DNA of 64,000 bases, from NCBI RefSeq assembly GCF_032854445.1, contig NC_088295.1, positions 21,625,385 through 21,689,384 of the forward strand, read 5' to 3'. A model generated the notes under the pieces. It was given only the letters and a program-made list of their open reading frames with translations, searched no databases and was not told the DNA's origin. Below, piece by piece: positions 34,763-45,781 of this stretch (the stretch's first letter is position 1; each line of letters starts with the position of its first letter). Position numbers and translations under genes: made by a program. This DNA comes from Liolophura sinensis. Lineage: Eukaryota > Mollusca > Polyplacophora > Chitonida > Chitonidae.

Positions 34763-37310
34763 AAATTAAATCCACTGATATGATAAGCTGAGTAAAATTG
34801 TCTACGGATTGTATAAATTTGGTGCAATTAAGTATGTTACCAAGTATTTATGCAGTATTTATTTGCAATAAAGAACTCATTGCAAGGGCACGATTGAAAT
34901 ATATATTTACAGAATTTGCATATTAATTATTAATAATTATAAAAATGTCTATCTCCAACTTACCTTTGGGCCGTACGGCAATGTGAGAACCACCAGACAC
35001 TCTGCTATGAATGAGCACTGTAGATTCAAATATGTCTACTTATAACAATGCTGAGTCTCCGCAATGAAAGAGGAAGGCGATGACTACTTTGCCTGGAAGG
35101 ATAAGAACGGCTATAGTTTCTGGTGTCGCCTCGTGCAGATCGGGATCACTTGTTAGATAAGGTGGAGAGGGGTCATCGGGTGTACCTCCAGTGTCCCGAC
35201 CAGAACCCATGTAGACCTGTGCTCTCGTCAAAAAATTATCCGAACCCCATGCAGTATGTCTGAGAATTATTACCACATATGCAGCAAGTGGGATATACCG
35301 TGTTCTCAGGTTCAAATAGTCTTATGTCTGAAGTGGATAGATCCAAGTCTTAATTATTTATGAACCTAACTAAACCTCCGATTCCTGATTCCTCGTATAC
35401 ACTGTTACATTCATACGCTTCACGCGTTCAGGATGCGACTGCTAAACGTCTCCAGAGTTTTGGACGATGACAAAGTCCTTTGCCAAATTGGGGTAAATGC
35501 AATTTAGCGAATCAACGAATATAATTGGTAAATTAAATTGCCATGGTTGGAACAGAATAAAGAAAAACAAGCAATATATGGTAGGTGCAGAATTTCCGAT
35601 GCAACTGTCAGAAGTTTTCTGCCGTCATGTTAGTCTTTGTCTACTCAGTCATATATACAGTAAGTCCCATCAAGAGCCGGACAAGACTTAATCCGACTAT
35701 ACGACTAATTAGTGTAATAAAACTCCCGATTATTGGATAAACGAGTCTTTATATTGATACATGAGACTGCTATCGATACATATCAGTACCCTGTTAAAGC
35801 CAGTTGGGACTCCCCCAATATTATAGACAGGTATTGTCAGGTAAAAATGCGGAAATATGGATGTGAAAAATAATACATAAAAATACATGATAAAAGTTTA
35901 CTAGCCAGGTGTTGAATTCGACTTTAGGAACTGAAAATGGTGGGGTGAGATAGTGTACCTTAACTGGAGCTTGGCATAGGAAAACAATATTTCCTTTGAT
36001 GGATTTGTATAGACTAGTGCCACTGTACCTAAAGGCATGATGTTTACTTCAGTTTTATAAAATTTGACACAATAGGAATAAATTTAAACACTGTAAAACT
36101 AATAACTTCTGAAAAATATGAAACTGAAAAACGTTTTCATTGAAGTGGAAATTTATTATTTTATTTGAGGTTCAGGTTTTTCTGGTGAGGTGTTATTAAG
36201 TACTATCAATTAGGCGACCTACTAACTTGCGCCTAGACTTGTCGCTTGATGAGACGCACCCCATTATCCCCGCACAGTGTACTGTATGGTACTTACATGT
36301 ACTCTGCTTTTAGGCATATCCATTAAGATCTTTTGTACGGGTAGCACTTACTGACATAATGCAGATATTAACTACAGAAAACTGAAGAATTGTCGCACTA
36401 TTTATGAAAATGACAGATAATATCAATGTGGACAAGTACACTGTTCTGAGTTAGAGGTCAAAATCTGAACACAATTCGCACTCGATGACCTCATGGATTT
36501 CAGAAGTATATATATGTGCTTGTATACAATAGACACGCAGATAACACATGCATTCACTCTACTGTCAACTTATACCGTGTCTATTTTGCACGCAGGTGTG
36601 CATACGGTGCAGGACCTCAAATCTTAAGATATTATGTATCGCTTGTTTGCATTAACCTGCGCATTAAATACATATAAATCACCTTAAAAAGGCGCTCAGT
36701 GTGCAACTTATATTGAACTGGAACAGTTTCGTAACTCAGCACACGGTGGGCTGGTCAATAGTACGCTAAAAGTAACTTCTAATCTGACGTATACCACAGA
36801 TTTGCACTGTATGTGTATATACATGTATATATACCTGCAATAATCGCAATTCCTTTTAATCCTTTTAAAATAGGTCAAATTATATATCCAGTGACCATAC
36901 CATTGTTTGTTAACAAAATCTTGAAGGGCAAGACCAAGGAATTTTGACAGGAGTTAAGACCTTTCAAAATCCTTTTTCAAAAACATAAACCCACAATCTC
37001 TGAAGTCAGTTTTAAGGTAAATGATTAATTAATGGAACGTACACCCCAGCAATAGTTGATTGGCCTTGTCCTTTCGCGATTTTTTTTTTGTTTTTTTGCT
37101 CTGCATACTTTGGAATTTATGGCTGTTTCTATAAATGTAAATACTTCTCCAGACTTTTTTTCCTTTATTTTGTTTCAAAATGCTTTTCAGATACTTATAT
37201 AGTGAATAATCCGTTGATTACTTCATAGGTACAAGTAATGAAATATGGCAAATTGACCAAATAAGTCACTTAGATAGAAGTACAACTGGTTTGTCAAGTA
37301 ACTGTTCTCT

Positions 37311-37499
37311 GAGCTTGGTGGCATGTAAGATGTAGTCAGCATATGCTATCTTAAGTGCTCTTACACGAGGTTCGTATCTCTCCAAAGATCGGTGGTTCAC
37401 TCCGGGCAATCAGGTTTCCTGTACCCGAAAAACTGCTGCCATCGGACATATAGAGCAAAATCCTCGAGGATAAGGAGGATTAAACAAATCAAATCAAAT
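37311..37499 (+). mobile_element. Second type of tRNA-derived SINE
   Basis: A tRNA-like head (GCTTGGTGGCATGTAAGATG with an A-box-like start, ACGAGGTTCGTATCTC as a B box) is followed by CGGGCAATCAGGTTTCCTG, a middle part resembling the common SINE (CTGCTGCCATCGGACATATA) and an A-rich end repeating AATCAAATCAAATA. Confidence 0.5.
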
Positions 37500-37903
37500 A
37501 TGAATAACAAAGACAACATGATCTGTGCATAATCTGCGCCATCAAAAATAGTTTAACAACAGAGTTAATTTGAAAGCAGAGGTTCTCTCTTCCTCCCTCC
37601 CAACAATTTGGTGAAATAATAATAATATTCGCATTAAGCATTTTCTGCACGTAGAGGCATTGCAGTGTTTATACTCATTGTGATGAGTCAATGTATATCT
37701 TTTTAAAAATAATGCAAATTTTGGATGCGCCATTTTACCTCTATCTATGTATTGGCAAGACCGTGTGGTGTTTGAACAGAGACAGCATATTCTGGATTTT
37801 GACTCTGTCTCTTGGCCTTATTTTATTCGGTCGAGGTTTCATTTGAATTTCTGTTGGCTGTTAGAGCATATTTTCTACACAGGAGTCAGTGGAATGAAAC
37901 TGT

Positions 37904-37980
37904 TTGATTTATTTAATCGGTTGGTGTTTTACGCCGTAGTCAAGAATATTTCACTTAATACGACGGTGGCCAACATTAGA
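37904..37980 (-). mobile_element. SINE tail fragment
   Basis: TTTGATTTATTTAATCGGTT, GGTGTTTTACGCCGTAGTC, then CACTTAATACGACGGTGGCC. Only the tail remains. Confidence 0.8.
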
Positions 37981-38336
37981 AACTGTTAGAAAAACCGAAA
38001 GATTCATGTTTCACTAGTACTTCCGCTCACTGTCATTATTTGCACCGACATGGCTAATAAAATACCAACGTGACCTCAAATCGTTCATCATTACCATTAG
38101 TAAAATAACTGACTAAGAGAAGGTGTTTTAGACGATTTGTCGATTGTATAAGACGAGCAAGTAAGTAAAGGTAAGTAAAACATATCCCATATTTGCATGT
38201 GTGGAAAATACACCATTTACCTAAGTCAAGGGAAAAAAATTGCAACCTATCAACGACTGTAACAGACACTTAATAGTATGTGGCGGTATCAATGTAAGGA
38301 AAACTTCAGCTTGCCATTTGCCTTGGGCATAAATTA

Positions 38337-38542
38337 TTACAAGATGTTCCTCTTCCTAACCACAAACATGCTCGTTAAACGTTCGAATTTCAATCCAAAC
38401 TTATATGGATAGATAAATGTTGTTTGGGTTTCCCTCAACAATTGATGAGCTTGAGGATGGACACGAACCAGTGGCAATAGATCATAGCCTACTAGTTTAT
38501 GCACCAGCCTGTCCACTACAAACTCATTACCACCGCTTTCCA
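38337..38542 (-). CDS. Candidate terminal exon
   Basis: Open frame beginning VESGGNEFVVDRLVHKLVGY, ending at TAA 38337-38339. A better-looking acceptor (AATCCGTAG|GATTCT) exists at the same site but is in the wrong phase for the upstream donor, so the junction is uncertain. Confidence 0.35.
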
Positions 38543-39432
38543 CTTCAGAATCCTACGGATTACCTGTCTTTAGTGTAAAAAATAACAAATGCTTAAGTTT
38601 ACCACATGTAAACACGGCAATGGTGGTTTACACTCGTCTTAAGCAGTAATATGACATATGCTAGTAAAAGGAAAATAAACTGATGTATTACCTAAAACTT
38701 GGATGGTATCATCAATACTTTTCAGTCTTGCGTTAACTGCATGAACCAGAGGTGAACTTGTAGCAAGAGTCCAGTCAGGTGGATGCCACTGTTCACTGTA
38801 TTGTATTACAGACATCGTCCAAGCTATACCGGACGTGATGAACTGAAATACTATACTTAACGTACTGTGATACATTCTACGCTGTTAGGTTGACACTGAA
38901 TTAACTACAAGCGACTGTATTATTCTTTCCTCTACTGCTAAGATCAGCACGATAATTTCATTTAAAAACTTACCACAATGCTGACATATTTGTTTATCCC
39001 AGTCATATATATCACTCTATAGCTAAAAATGTTTTATAATTCTAGAAAACGTGATAACTCCTATACGCACCTATTGTGACCGTGTAAAACGTCAAACTCG
39101 ATAATTATAACTGTGCGCTTTCGAGGATAATTTTATTATTTTCTTAACTTATACCGCTAAGCCTCTCTGTGACATTGCCAAGCTTCTTGACTGGCCAGGA
39201 TTTAATTTTTGTAGAATTCTTTTTACTGTGGTTACGACTTTTAAGCAAATCTTTTATTTTTATTTTGTTGCTTGACACCTGAGCTGTCTTTCATCAGGTC
39301 CTCGTTGGTGTGACTGCCAACTAGCATCGTCAAATATCATTGTAATATCAGAATGCGAATCCCTTACCTCGCAAATCTTTCTGAAACATGTCTGTTATAA
39401 TTCTGATGACATCGCAGTGAGGGCTGGACGAC
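38337..39432 (-). CDS. Candidate small secreted protein gene, four exons (family unknown)
   Basis: Proposed minus-strand exons: 39368-39432 (leader), 38974-39016 (start), 38692-38842 and 38337-38542. The 43-nt second exon holds ATG at 39004-39006; from there the reading MTGINKYVSIV runs straight into FITSGIAWTMSVIQYSEQW across a phase-0 junction, which has the polar-hydrophobic layout of a signal peptide. Exon 3 is bounded by TATTTCAG|TTC and TTTTAG|GTAATA and reads 50 codons of ordinary composition. The last exon reads 67 codons to TAA, giving about 129 residues in total; its acceptor (TCTGAAG|TGGAAA) is weak but phase-correct. No cysteine pattern or known domain was recognised. It could have further exons downstream, or be a relic. 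Confidence 0.4.
38692..38842 (-). CDS. Candidate internal exon
   Basis: 151 nt with strong splice sites, ending in phase 1. Its first half completes the hydrophobic N-terminus; its second half (PLVHAVNARLKSIDDTIQVL) is predicted helical by eye. Confidence 0.5.
38974..39016 (-). CDS. Candidate start exon with signal-peptide beginning
   Basis: Acceptor AGCTATAG|AGTGAT and donor TTGTG|GTAAGT. The ATG at 39004-39006 starts MTGINKYVSIV, which continues in frame in the next exon. Confidence 0.4.
39368..39432 (-). CDS. Candidate leader exon of the 38337-39432 model
   Basis: Bounded by CTTCTTTGCAG and GCGAG|GTAAGG, both good sites. Two frames are open. It is placed as 5' UTR because the next exon contains a plausible start codon; it may instead be coding. 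Confidence 0.35.
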
Positions 39433-41726
39433 CTGCAAAGAAGAGCGTTATTTACCTAGAACTATTATTTAAAAAATGCCTTATAACCAGTCTTATGATA
39501 AGCGATAAGTGGAGCTTGGATCTCTGTACAAATAAGTTGCTCAAGCGGTATAAGAGCATATGGTGCGTCAACACACGGGTTAGTATTAGATGACACTTGT
39601 CAGAATGGCGCAGAATAATGAACTAAACATCGTCTGACATATCTTAGTATGAGCAGTCAGTGTGTCGCTAAATCCTGTTCTGACCCTCCGCGTTCAATAA
39701 GACGTTAACAAAGGAGTCGTTGTAAGCACTTTACGTAGTTGAATCATATGATAAGGTTCGGCGGTGTAGTAAAAAATATACCATGAATTTTCTGTCTTCT
39801 CATGCAACTGAGATTCTGCCCTCATATTCTGTTATCATACGGAAGTTGTCGTCACCATTAGCTAATACTTTTAGTCGTTTAGCCTTTCAATATAAAGTTT
39901 TCAAAGAATCTCACATTTATGATATTCTTTATATTCTATTTTGTATTCCTTTCACTAAAAGAAAGATATGTTCAGTGACAAGACTCTTTTGTTAATTAGC
40001 CTCTGTGCCGATGGTTTTGTAATGTTCAATTCGAGTTCAGATTACTTCGCAGAATCAACTGGAGTTGGTTACTGTGATAGACTTACTGCACTCATACCAT
40101 GTCCAGTTACCTTGTTCACTGACCACTAATATTTGCTTTTAAGGGTACATATATTTTTGATTTATTCTGTTTTTGCTTTTTATTTTTTGTGTCGAGTATT
40201 ATAGGCTTGTATGGACGGTACTTCGTTACTGTTTGCGTTTGTTTTCTTTTAGTCTTCGTAATCATGGCGTCCACGATAAATAAGAAGAAAATCTCACACA
40301 AAAACAAACTGTACGACGAACTCTGTCGTGCCAAGTTCTTTGTCATATTTGATATAAAATTTGAGAAGACATAAAACAGCCACCAAGGAAACACAATTAC
40401 GATTCATCACCTGCATGCATCTTGCAAGGATATCCTTTCCACTTGTGCTAACCTGCAGATTAGTAATGATCTCATAAAGTAGTACACCAGGAAATGATAA
40501 AGTGATATCAATAAATTTTAAATTGAAATATCAGTTGACAGACCCAACAGAATGGTAAGGAACCCAAACATAGAGGAAACATTACCAGGAGAGGGTTATT
40601 ATTCTTAGCCAAGAGTAGGAAAGCGGTCTGGAATTACCCGGGGCAGTTGCGCCCTAATTAGCCTCTGTAAACAAATGACTAGTCTGTTGGGTGGAATGTT
40701 GAGCTCGCAGATCTGGTCCACTCCTGGGCGTTAGCCTAATTCCCCCAAAGGCAAATGCAACTGGCTCAAAAAGTGTGTGTGCTGACACGGGCATACAAAA
40801 TAAGAATAAATGCTAACAGAGGCGCATTAGAATAGCATGATGTACATAACATTGTGAATGCTGGGAGTAACGAAATGAATATGCATACCGTCATTAAATC
40901 ACATTTTCACCAGGAAATGATGAACAATTCCCTACAAAGACTAACAAAATAACAATATAAAGTACAGCGTGGTGTTCACAAACAGCCGATGAATTACGGT
41001 TGCCGGACATATTATTATCAGGAAGAGGTGCTCCATCCAATGCTTTCTCTGTGCGTTATTTAAATTCTACAGTGAGTATAACGCTCTTAACAAATATGGG
41101 CAGAGCGTTCAGGATATCGGGCGATCTGTCTCACAATGGTATGTAATTCTGCTTAACCCTGGGCTAAGGAATGTCTAAGCATCCGTTTTCATTACATAAA
41201 TATAGTAATTTTATGAACAGTTTCAATCAAAACGCAAATGAGATAACTACATTTGTATTCGCCCTGGAAACTAATTGAATTTAGTGTCGTGTCCAGTCTG
41301 AGAATATCGACTATCTTCTCTGCATTATTGTAAACTTAGAACTGCCTTATTGAAAACTGTTTCTCACTTATAAGTTACCAGCTTTATTTGGTGCTCACAT
41401 GTTGTTTTTACACGTACGTTTGTGAAATAGTTAATAGGTTGGCTTGGAAATGCGTCTTGTGATTATCAACTTAACCACCCTTTCATGGTCCACAAGTGCT
41501 ATACGAAATGTTGAACTTAACATTTGATACTGAGGGATCGTGACAATACGTAAAATGAGCTTTTGTCCCAACTGTCCCACAGAAAGCAAAGTTTCTGTAC
41601 ATGTTGGAAGGAACAATGAGATACAGAAATTAAAATACTATTACATCTTACGCATATGCATATATTCCGTACATTTACTTTCATTTGTTTTCATTAAATT
41701 CACGGGGTTAAAAATTAACTTTTGAT
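39433..41726. other. Intergenic, nothing recognised
   Basis: AT-rich with frames of at most about 90 codons and no family resemblance. It may hold the promoter of the 38337-39432 candidate. Confidence 0.5.
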
Positions 41727-42262
41727 CGGTAAAGATGCATCAAGGTCGGAAAGGTGCAGATGCTTTCCGATGTAAAGGTAAAGATGCAACAAGGTAGGAC
41801 AAGTAAGGATGGAACGGAATAAGAAAGATAAAGAAGTAACAGAATGAGAAACACAAAGACGCAACAGTATTGGAAAGATAAAGACGCACCAGCATCGGAG
41901 AGATAAAGATGCAACAGTGTGGGCAAAGATAAAGACGCACCAACATGGGAGAGATAAAGATGCAACAGGGTGGGCAAAGATAAAGAGGCAACAGTGTGGG
42001 CAAAGATAAAGAGGCAACAGTGTGGGCAAAGATAAAGACGCACCAACATGGGAGAGATAAAGATGGAACAGGGTGGGCACAGATAAAGAGGCAACAGTGT
42101 GGGCAAAGATAATGACGCACCAACATGGAGAGATAAAGATGCAACAGGGTGGGAAAGATAAAGAGGCAACAGTGTGGGCAAAGATAAAGAGGCAACAGTG
42201 TGGGCAAAGATAAAGACGCAACAGCATGGAAAAGACAAAGACGCATGCAACAGAATGGGAAA
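41727..42262. repeat. 26-bp minisatellite, about 20 units
   Basis: Units such as GCAACAGTGTGGGCAAAGAT plus AAAGAG, alternating with a variant GCACCAACATGGGAGAGATA plus AAGAT, are repeated throughout. The array is purine-rich on the plus strand. Minus-strand frames of 232, 198 and 182 codons with CPHCC and LYLSH periodicity are products of the array, not genes. Confidence 0.9.
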
Positions 42263-42347
42263 GACGCAAGAGGATGCGAAGGGTACACAGGTGCTTCTCG
42301 AATGCACCCATAAAACGGACAACGGCCTATTGCCTATATTCCTCTCG

Positions 42348-42870
42348 ACGCTGAAAAGAAGAGGCGTTGAAAATGGATACTTGCAAAGCCAGTTACAGAC
42401 AGTCATTCACAGCAATTTTCATAAACAAAGGAAATGCTATGAATCAATACTTTAAACCAGAGTCGAATAGTCATCAATGTTTTCAATCGTTAAAGGGAAA
42501 AAATATATATTGAAATCATAAAGTACAATCAGAGATAGTTCAACCATGCACCTCTATCAGTGATAGAGGTTCAACCATACACCTCTATCACTGATAGAGG
42601 CGCATGGTTGAACTATCTCTGATTGTACTTACAGAGGTGCATGGTTGAACCTCTATCACTGATAGAGGTGCATGGTTGAACTATCTCTGATTGTACTTTA
42701 TGATTTCAATATATATTTTTTCCTTTAACGATTGAAAACATTGATGACTATTCGACTCTGGTTTAAAGTATTGATTCATAGCATTTCCTTTGTTTATGAA
42801 AATTGCTGTGAATGACTGTCTGTAACTGGCTTTGCCAGTATCCATTTTCAACGCCTCTTCTTTTCAGCGT
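42348..42870. repeat. Nearly perfect 523-bp inverted repeat (foldback)
   Basis: The left arm 42348-42586 (239 bp) is the reverse complement of the right arm 42633-42870 (238 bp). Between them lies a 46-bp loop. I count one one-base indel (AAAGGG versus AAAGG) and two substitutions. The loop repeats part of the inner arm, so alternative pairings exist. Three copies of a 19-bp perfect palindrome lie in the centre. Such near identity implies recent formation by template switching or by a foldback element, or an assembly artefact. No open frame lies inside. Confidence 0.95.
42551..42668. repeat. Three copies of a 19-bp palindrome at the foldback centre
   Basis: CCTCTATCAGTGATAGAGG occurs at 42551-42569 and, in its complementary orientation (CCTCTATCACTGATAGAGG), at 42582-42600 and 42650-42668. 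Each copy is flanked by CATGGTTGAAC or its complement. Confidence 0.9.
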
Positions 42871-44369
42871 TACACGGTAAAACATACCAGATGATACAGC
42901 AGTGTGTAAGTTTTGAAGTTGTTTTGTAGTTTATGCAACCCAAAATTCTTGCTTTTTTTTTAAAGACAGATTTAACTGTCAGAATTCCTTAAGTACGCTT
43001 ATCGTAAAGGGTTACTGACGGAAACTTTCAGCGTCCAACTAGGCCCTTCTTAGATATAGGAACAGAAAGCAGATTACTTACCATTCCTCCGCCTTCTTTA
43101 TATTTTCTCGTTAGTCGCACTAAAGGCTGCTCAAGCAACAGTTTGTATTTAATTTTGCATTCCAATGTATTAAGTATCTATTGCGAGGACAGTGATGCTG
43201 CGAGGAACGATTTTATCGCTACAACAGTCTTTTTTTCAATTTTGTTATTCAGTTACACTAAGAACGTCAATATATTGAAACAGTGTAAACATTCGATACT
43301 TTACTCATGAGATGATGAACGCACTGATATCGCGCAAATTCAGGCCTGTATTGATTGTATTACACTGGTTGATAGATGCTTATTACTGCAGACCTAGACT
43401 CCTAGGTGTATGTCACATAATGCATAGCCTGCAATCACTGTCCAATAACAGATAGGTCGGATACGCTCACCACAGCTACCAAATGAAAAGTCCTTACTAG
43501 CTACATTTAATACAAACGTGTAGACAAAGTAGGGTACTTTTTACGCAGAGAAACGTACTGGCATGTTAACGTTAGCAGTTTAGTGGGGTAAAGGAAATTA
43601 TGGTTATACTATAGTCAGGTTTTATGATCCTAACCTTTTCCATCAAAGGACATCAGAGGGTGATCATTAGCCTGAAGAATTACAATAGCGCCCTTTAGTT
43701 CCACAGTGCCCTTTGGGAACATTTGGGTGGGAGTCGAGTAACTCAGTTCTTGTGGCTAAGATCAGAAGTTAAGCTCTTTGATCAGATAGCCGACATTTCA
43801 TGAACCTTAGGCCTGGCAGGCACTCAATCGAATTAGAAATACAGCGTTCCTATTACTCTAAAACATGAAAATTAAACGATACACAGGTTATGAAAAAATC
43901 TCATCTCATGTCTTGATATTAACGTCTTCCATACCACTTCAAAGGCTACTCACTCTGACCAACCGAATAAATGTGGCAGAACGTACACTCACAATTCTGG
44001 CTACCAGTTATCTGGCAAAATACAATATACCATGGTACGTCACCTGTCAACCGTTAAGCCCGTGAAGAACTACCGCAAGGTGGTGTGCATGTTTACACGG
44101 CCGCGTAGAGAACCCACCAAGCCATATATGGAAACTGATGAAGTCATTTGGGGGCTTATATTTATGGCGTCACATAAGTTGTGGTTTTGGGATCAGTAAA
44201 GATTAATGGTAACTGAACTGTATATCTGTTCAACAATTTCTGAAGGTCTATCCAACATTTAGCCACGTGTTGTAGGCCATGCAGCAAACCGCATATATGG
44301 GTTCCTCGTTGAGTTAGCAAAATATTCTTCCAGAACTACTAGACGTGACTGAAATATATTATTCAAAAG
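42871..44369. other. Non-coding stretch
   Basis: No exon, tRNA or recognised repeat seen. Confidence 0.5.
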
Positions 44370-44575
44370 ATCGATAGGTAGCAAATGGTCAAGCGTAACT
44401 TGTCAAATGACATCAGTTAAGGTCTTTTTCTATCTGTTTATGTAAATGCTAAAAATAGTCGTAACTTCGCCGCCCTCTATAGCTTCATGGCGTAAACAGA
44501 ATTAGTGAGGAAGCGGTTATGCTAACTGCATTTTTATTACACGTCACTGGTCTAGAATCAATCAAATTGCTCTGG
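44370..44575 (+). repeat. Dispersed repeat family A, copy 1
   Basis: Starts around TCGATAGGTAGCAAATGGTC and ends around ACGTCACTGGTCTAGAATCA. The adjacent copy at 44622-44855 has the same start and end motifs in the same order. Confidence 0.6.
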
Positions 44576-44621
44576 GTTTTTTCCACATTTCATAAACAAT
44601 TACAATATAATTAAAGACAGT

Positions 44622-44855
44622 GTGATAGCTGGCAAATGGTCACACGTAACCAGTGAAATACGAAATAACCTCTTGTCAGTTTACCTCAATCAGGGTATTA
44701 TTTTAACTGTTCATATAGATGCGTAAATAGTAGCAATTTACACGCCCCTTAGCACCAAGGCTTAAGTAGAATTAAGCAAAAACAAAAATGCAGTGATATT
44801 AATTGCAATTTATTAGACGTCACTGGTCTAGAATTACTCGAAATGCTGTGTTGTC
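44622..44855 (+). repeat. Dispersed repeat family A, copy 2
   Basis: GTGATAGCTGGCAAATGGTC, ACACGTAACC, CCTCTTGTCAGTTTACCTCA and GACGTCACTGGTCTAGAATT mark the element. Related starts occur at about 53795-53885 and 55143-55260, and the end motif occurs inverted at 13636-13672. Confidence 0.6.
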
Positions 44856-45259
44856 ATCACATTTAACATACAATCACATTTAAACAATGCAAAGGGACTT
44901 GGCCTCGGGAATGCCCAGTCCACCAGCAGAATCTTGGTTTATGCAGGAATACAATACATATTGAAGATATATAGCATAGAGAGTAATACATTACGCGGGA
45001 ATAAAGCTCACAAGAGCTTGTCCTGTTCCCTGAAAAGTAGAGTGTTATGTAATAGAGTATATACATAGATTAATGGTAATGATATAACATTGTGACGTAT
45101 ATAACCATACATGGTAACAAACAAATGTTCACAATCAGGAAGCATAAAAGATGTTTCTGTTTAAAAGGCAGTTTCTGTCTGCGCATGTAAACGTGTATGA
45201 AGATAGTTCTATAACGTTATCTACACGCCCAAAATATAATCTGTTAATTTTAACAGAAA

Positions 45260-45430
45260 GTCTCTTGTATGAGTGATGTTACAGTGGATTCTGTTATTAT
45301 TGCATACTCAACATAAATACCCTGTTAATCTGTTACAGTCTTTATTTTGAATTAACAGAATATGTGTGTTATGCTTTTAGCACAATACTCTGTTGCAATA
45401 ACAGAATACATTTTAACATCACTCAGAGAC
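45260..45430. mobile_element. MITE-like element with about 40-bp terminal inverted repeats
   Basis: The left end GTCTCTTGTATGAGTGATGT through TTCTGTTATTATTGCA pairs with the right end TGCAATAACAGAATAC through AACATCACTCAGAGAC. The element is about 171 bp, has no coding capacity, and contains further AACAG/CTGTT motifs inside. No clear target-site duplication was seen. Confidence 0.55.
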
Positions 45431-45781
45431 AACAGGCTTTATGTAAAGTTTAAGATTTTTTTTGAGAGCAGCTATGATTGTAGACAGTTAAGTCTTGTAC
45501 AGTCAATGAATTTAAAACATGGCAGACCAGGAAGCATAGTGATTCACAATTTTCCGCTCAGTTTGGTGGAAACCACAGTTATTCGAGCTGTCTGTTTATC
45601 GCACGAACTCATTCATATCTGACTTCCGTGAATAATCTTCATTTGTTTGATTAGATACTTTAATCACAAGCAGGATATATTGCAAGTCGTTTAGGTGTTC
45701 ATTTTTTATTGCATTCCAATTAATCATGTGCTTTAAAACGTGAAAGAAATTTGGTTAAAGTTTTCGTTTATTATTACGTAG
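45431..45781. other. Non-coding stretch
   Basis: Nothing recognised between the MITE-like element and the possible LTR. Confidence 0.4.

Larger units (their letters stand above)
33086..38336. other. Intergenic with SINE fragments
   Basis: No exon supported. SINE pieces lie at 34652-34762, 37311-37499 and 37904-37980. A 91-codon minus-strand frame at 35040-35315 begins after an acceptor-like GAGAGCACAG but has no recognisable motif. Confidence 0.45.

Noticed and set aside
35040-35315. 91-codon minus-strand frame following GAGAGCACAG
   Set aside because: Part reads protein-like (GTPDDPSPPYLTSDPDLHEA), but there is no donor, no partner exon and no family; kept only as a note.
38337-38842. Globin E/F-helix resemblance (SSPLVHAVNARLKSIDD, then LVHKLVGYDL)
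   Set aside because: The spacing around the would-be distal His is off, the proximal His would be Asp, and too few residues lie before the E helix once the signal-peptide-like start is counted.
41708-42406. 232-, 198- and 182-codon minus-strand frames rich in Leu, Ser, Cys and His
   Set aside because: All three overlap in the 26-bp array and are open because the unit lacks stops; no common non-repeat domain.
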